From Mycobacterium sp. (lineage in GTDB: Bacteria > Actinomycetota > Actinomycetes > Mycobacteriales > Mycobacteriaceae): a stretch of 9,474 nt of DNA. The notes under the pieces were generated by a model. It was not told the DNA's origin, did no database searches, and worked only from the letters and a program-made list of their open reading frames with translations. The stretch is from assembly GCA_018500005.2 (NCBI GenBank), contig JAHBAP020000383.1:1-9474 (forward strand), read 5' to 3'. A program made the position numbers and the translations under genes. The first letter of the stretch is position 1. Each line of letters opens with the position of its first letter. Below, in pieces: positions 7,291 to 9,474 of this stretch.

Positions 7291-8107
7291 GCATGGACTG
7301 GGCGCGTTCGGCCAGGAACTCGTCGCCGATAAAGCCCATCCGCCAAGCGATCTCCTCTGGACAGGCGACGCTCAGCCCCTGTCGCGCCTCCACCGTGCGG
7401 ACGAAATTTCCGGCCTCCAGGAGCGAGTCGCATGTACCGGTGTCCAGCCACGCGGTGCCGCGCGGCAGCACCTCGACCGAAAGCCGTTCGGAGTTCAGGT
7501 AAACCTGGTTGATGTCGGTGATTTCCAGTTCGCCGCGGGGGGACGGCCGCAGCGACCTGGCGATCTCGACCACGTCGTTGTCGTAGAAATACAGTCCCGG
7601 GACTGCGTAGTTGGATTTCGGGGTGGCGGGCTTCTCCTCAAGCGCCAATACCCGCCCCTCGGAATCGAATTCGACGACACCGTAGGCGGATGGATTTGCG
7701 ACCCAGTAGGCGAAGATGGAACCGCCGCGGACGTTGCGGAAACGTCGGAGATTGGTGCCGACGCCCGGCCCGTAGAAAATGTTGTCGCCCAGGATCAGCG
7801 CCACCGGCCCGGCACCGATGTGATCTGCGCCGAGGATGAATGCTTGAGCCAGACCCTCGGGAAGTTCTTGCACCGCATAGGTGATGTTGATGCCGAACTG
7901 TGCACCGTCGCCGAGGAGTCGCTGGAAGTCGGACTCGTCCTGCGGGGTGACGATGATCAGGATGTCGCGGATACCGGCGAGCATCAGCGTGGACAGCGGG
8001 TAGTAGATCATCGGTTTGTCGTAGACCGGCAGCAACTGCTTGCTGACGCCCTGGGTGATCGGATACAGCCGGGTGCCCGACCCGCCGGCGAGAATGATTC
8101 CGCGCAT
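7241..8107 (-). CDS. rmlA: Glucose-1-phosphate thymidylyltransferase RmlA
   Basis: RmlA joins dTTP and glucose-1-phosphate to give dTDP-glucose, the first step to dTDP-L-rhamnose. That sugar forms the rhamnosyl link between peptidoglycan and arabinogalactan in mycobacteria and decorates glycolipids in some species. At 288 residues it has the usual length, equal to that recalled for Rv0334. The nucleotide-binding loop G8-G-S-G-T-R-L-Y-P is at the N-terminus, followed by K23 and [17 protein letters not shown]108 in LGDNIFYG and D222 in WLDTGT are the expected Mg-binding aspartates, and EEKP (157-160) carries the conserved substrate lysine. The ATG lies 4 nt after the stop of the upstream NTF2-like gene, with only a weak GAAGA upstream, so translational coupling is likely. 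The 3' end overlaps the YibE/F gene by 50 bp, leaving no room for an intergenic terminator. Confidence 0.97.
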   Translation of the reverse strand: MRGIILAGGSGTRLYPITQGVSKQLLPVYDKPMIYYPLSTLMLAGIRDILIIVTPQDESDFQRLLGDGAQFGINITYAVQELPEGLAQAFILGADHIGAGPVALILGDNIFYGPGVGTNLRRFRNVRGGSIFAYWVANPSAYGVVEFDSEGRVLALEEKPATPKSNYAVPGLYFYDNDVVEIARSLRPSPRGELEITDINQVYLNSERLSVEVLPRGTAWLDTGTCDSLLEAGNFVRTVEARQGLSVACPEEIAWRMGFIGDEFLAERAQSMLKSGYGQYLLELLDRR

Positions 8108-8111
8108 CGAC

Positions 8112-8486
8112 CTAGGCCTGCAGGTCTTCCTCGTTCATCTCAGTGGCCGCCAGTGCCGCCGCCAGATCCTGGTGCCGGAACGCGGCGGTGACGTGGTCGT
8201 CCACCACGCGGAACGCTGAGGCCGCGGTGTGCGGGGTTGAGGGATCGTGGCGCGGGGTGATGCTCTCCCCTACAACAACGACGCCATGACGGTAGTAGAT
8301 GTCGCCGACCTCGATCTCGGCGTCGGTGCGTTGCGCCCACTCCCGCAGTGCGGCGTGACCCTGCGCGGCGCCGTGTGCGTCGCCGATCTCGATATCGTCG
8401 CTGGACAGTGCAACCAGCGTGTCGAGATCGGCTGTACTCAGGGCGTCATGCCAGGCCAATACGGTCGCGATCTCTGAGGTGCTCAT
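8112..8486 (-). CDS. NTF2/SnoaL-like small protein (Rv0333-like)
   Basis: The 124-residue cytoplasmic protein has no signal peptide. Its layout fits the NTF2-like/SnoaL cone fold. It starts with helices (about 4-28, [20 protein letters not shown]), then comes the family-typical [21 protein letters not shown], in which an acidic strand is followed by a helix, and then a series of beta strands ([37 protein letters not shown]). Such proteins may be small enzymes or ligand binders, and no catalytic set can be assigned here. The length equals that recalled for Rv0333, which also sits next to rmlA, so the pairing is conserved. A strong purine-rich site (GGGAGAAGA) precedes the ATG. A link to rhamnose synthesis is only suggested by position. 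Confidence 0.85.
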   Translation of the reverse strand: MSTSEIATVLAWHDALSTADLDTLVALSSDDIEIGDAHGAAQGHAALREWAQRTDAEIEVGDIYYRHGVVVVGESITPRHDPSTPHTAASAFRVVDDHVTAAFRHQDLAAALAATEMNEEDLQA

Positions 8487-8487
8487 A

Positions 8488-8517
8488 GCTTCTTCTCCCG
8501 TTCTCCCGCTTCTTCTC
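8488..8517 (-). promoter_or_regulatory. Strong ribosome-binding site with a duplicated GAGAAGAAGC unit
   Basis: On the minus strand, GAGAAGAAGC occurs twice, at 8508-8517 and 8488-8497, with a further GGGAGAA between them. The copy nearest the ATG at 8486 gives GGGAGAAGA (8491-8499), with the GGGAG core 8 nt from the start. The rest of the 66-bp gap to the preceding stop shows no terminator hairpin, which fits co-transcription with the upstream gene. Confidence 0.5.
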
Positions 8518-8552
8518 GCAATCCGTCCCGAATCAGGCTCAACGTACCTTGC

Positions 8553-9323
8553 TCAGAACGGCGTGCGGGCCAGCCAGGTGTCCCAGACATCGGGCTCACC
8601 GAAGATTTCCAGGCCCAGATCCGCGGATTCACCGCGCCGGACGATGGCCAACAACAGGTCTCGCGCCGAACCGCGTAATGCGGTGGTCGACTTGGCGTGG
8701 CCGTGCTCGAAAGCGATTCCGTGCGGAGCGCCGACGAGAGTCCACTCCCCCGCTGCACCGAGGCCGGTATCGGTGGCGTGCAGATGCAGGGACTGCCCGT
8801 CCGCAAGCGGTGGATCATCTCCGTGTTCGCCGCGAATCACCACCCGCTCGAGATATTCGGTGATGCCGTCGGCCGCAACCGCCGGATCGATCTCGAACGG
8901 GATCCCCAACGCCAGCGCGGCATCGGCGCGGTGTACCGCGGTTTCGTGCAGTCGGCGGCGAATCCACCAGGCGGACGGCCTCGGGCCCAGGAAGGTCCAC
9001 ACCGGGGTATCGGCTCCGGTCTGGGCCACGGCGTCGATGAGGCGGTGCGCTCCGTCATGCAGCCAGCCGACCCGGCCGGCGGGGTCGGTAGGCGGCTTGC
9101 CGTCGGAAACCGTTCGGGGATCGATGTTTTCGCTGGATCGCTCGGCGACGATCTGGGCACACCACCGGTCGCCGCGTCCGACGTGGCGCATCAAGTGCTC
9201 CAGTGTCCATTCCGGGCAGCTGGGAACCGGTGTGGAGAGGTCGGCGTCGTGGAACAGTGCGGCGAAAGCACCGTTCTCCGCGATGAGTGTGGCTTGAAAG
9301 TCCACGGCGTCAGGGGTGTTCAC
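8553..9323 (-). CDS. Maleylpyruvate isomerase-family (DinB-like, mycothiol-dependent type) protein (Rv0332-like)
   Basis: The 256-residue cytoplasmic protein belongs to the actinobacterial maleylpyruvate-isomerase/DinB superfamily. Many members use mycothiol as cofactor, and most have no known substrate. The N-terminal four-helix domain (about 8-150) has the typical VPSCPEWTLEHLMRHVGRG block with H47, and RRLHETAVHRADA with H126, E127, H131 and D134. These residues are candidates for the metal site. The C-terminal domain (about 155-250) includes the expected GSARDLLLAIVRR segment. The start is GTG, with no clear Shine-Dalgarno sequence upstream. Translation may be coupled to the GS-tailed gene, whose stop is 25 nt before. 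In M. tuberculosis Rv0332, a protein of similar length, also precedes Rv0333 and rmlA. The real substrate cannot be read from the sequence, and maleylpyruvate itself is not implied. Confidence 0.87.
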   Translation of the reverse strand: MNTPDAVDFQATLIAENGAFAALFHDADLSTPVPSCPEWTLEHLMRHVGRGDRWCAQIVAERSSENIDPRTVSDGKPPTDPAGRVGWLHDGAHRLIDAVAQTGADTPVWTFLGPRPSAWWIRRRLHETAVHRADAALALGIPFEIDPAVAADGITEYLERVVIRGEHGDDPPLADGQSLHLHATDTGLGAAGEWTLVGAPHGIAFEHGHAKSTTALRGSARDLLLAIVRRGESADLGLEIFGEPDVWDTWLARTPF

Positions 9324-9348
9324 TATTTCAAGAACTTACGCCTGCCGA

Positions 9349-9474
9349 TCAGTTCCCGAAGGGCCACAGCGGTGGCCAGGTGGTCTGGGAGCCGCGGGAG
9401 CTTCGGCCAGATCCAGCTTCGGAACCAGACCCCGATCCAGATCCGGAACCGGAACCGGATCCCGACCCCGACCC
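9349..9474 (-). CDS. 3' end of an unidentified gene with a Gly-Ser repeat and Trp/Pro-rich C-terminus
   Basis: The minus strand is open from the window edge to a TGA at 9349-9351, giving the last 41 residues of a protein whose start lies outside. It begins with nine Gly-Ser dipeptides, then EAGSGRSSRGSQ, and ends TTWPPLWPFGN. Codons of the repeat vary (ggg, ggt, gga; tcg, tcc, tct), which suggests the peptide is selected and is not just a recent DNA expansion. Gly-Ser runs are flexible linkers, often in surface or secreted proteins, and the aromatic end might be an anchor or binding tail. It lies 25 nt upstream of the maleylpyruvate-isomerase-family gene on the same strand, consistent with an operon. 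I do not recognise the gene, and from memory it does not match the end of the M. tuberculosis neighbour Rv0331. Confidence 0.65.
   Translation of the reverse strand, partial: GSGSGSGSGSGSGSGSGSEAGSGRSSRGSQTTWPPLWPFGN
9421..9474 (-). repeat. Hexanucleotide-like repeat encoding (Gly-Ser)9, continuing past the window
   Basis: Nine imperfect 6-bp units of the form GGN TCN run without interruption to the window edge, as in ggttccggttccggatct. The true repeat number is not visible. The unit could vary in length between strains by slippage without breaking the reading frame. Confidence 0.8.

Noticed and set aside
8419..9297. 292-codon plus-strand frame
   Set aside because: It runs antisense to the maleylpyruvate-isomerase-family gene and the start of the NTF2-like gene, is rich in Ser, Pro and Arg, and has no recognisable motif.
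9421..9474. CRISPR or satellite-type repeat
   Set aside because: The 6-bp units keep one reading frame that encodes Gly-Ser up to a natural stop, with no spacers, so a coding repeat explains them.

Overview
This window is a stretch of high-G+C chromosome from a mycobacterium, most likely a non-tuberculous, Mycolicibacterium-type species. Its genes match, in order and orientation, the M. tuberculosis block Rv0339c-Rv0338c-Rv0337c ... Rv0334-Rv0333-Rv0332, shown here reversed. PE6 and the 13E12-type gene that separate aspC from rmlA in M. tuberculosis are absent. A YibE/F-family membrane protein gene occupies that place.

Layout. Positions 1-120 have no convincing plus-strand coding, although the large LuxR-type regulator that follows would be expected to continue upstream. 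121-1245 (+) encodes the TPR-like part and C-terminal HTH of that regulator. 1246-1402 is an intergenic regulatory region with two near-identical 16-bp palindromes spaced 25 bp apart. 1403-4174 (+) is etfD, a membrane iron-sulfur oxidoreductase with a long Ala/Pro tail carrying three copies of a KGLGIA motif. 4196-4615 (-) is a small exported protein with four cysteines. 4759-6024 (+) is an aminotransferase annotated aspC in mycobacteria but AlaA-like in sequence. 6028-7290 (+) is the YibE/F membrane protein, starting 3 nt after the aminotransferase stop. 7241-8107 (-) is rmlA, whose 3' end overlaps the YibE/F gene by 50 bp. Upstream of rmlA on the minus strand lie an NTF2/SnoaL-like gene (8112-8486), a mycothiol-dependent maleylpyruvate-isomerase-family gene (8553-9323), and the last 41 codons of a gene with a Gly-Ser repeat tail (9349-9474).

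How the genes work together. EtfD passes electrons from acyl-CoA dehydrogenases, via the ETF flavoprotein, into the respiratory chain. The palindromes in front of it look like operators for a dimeric repressor, possibly one responding to lipids. RmlA starts dTDP-L-rhamnose synthesis for the cell-wall linker and sits in a tight minus-strand gene group with two small cytoplasmic proteins of unknown role. The aminotransferase and YibE/F genes form a separate plus-strand pair. The window is mostly conserved core chromosome. I see no phage, CRISPR, tRNA, IS element or defence module. The most unusual points are the paired operators, the repeated EtfD tail, the disrupted 5' region of the regulator and the GS-tailed partial gene.
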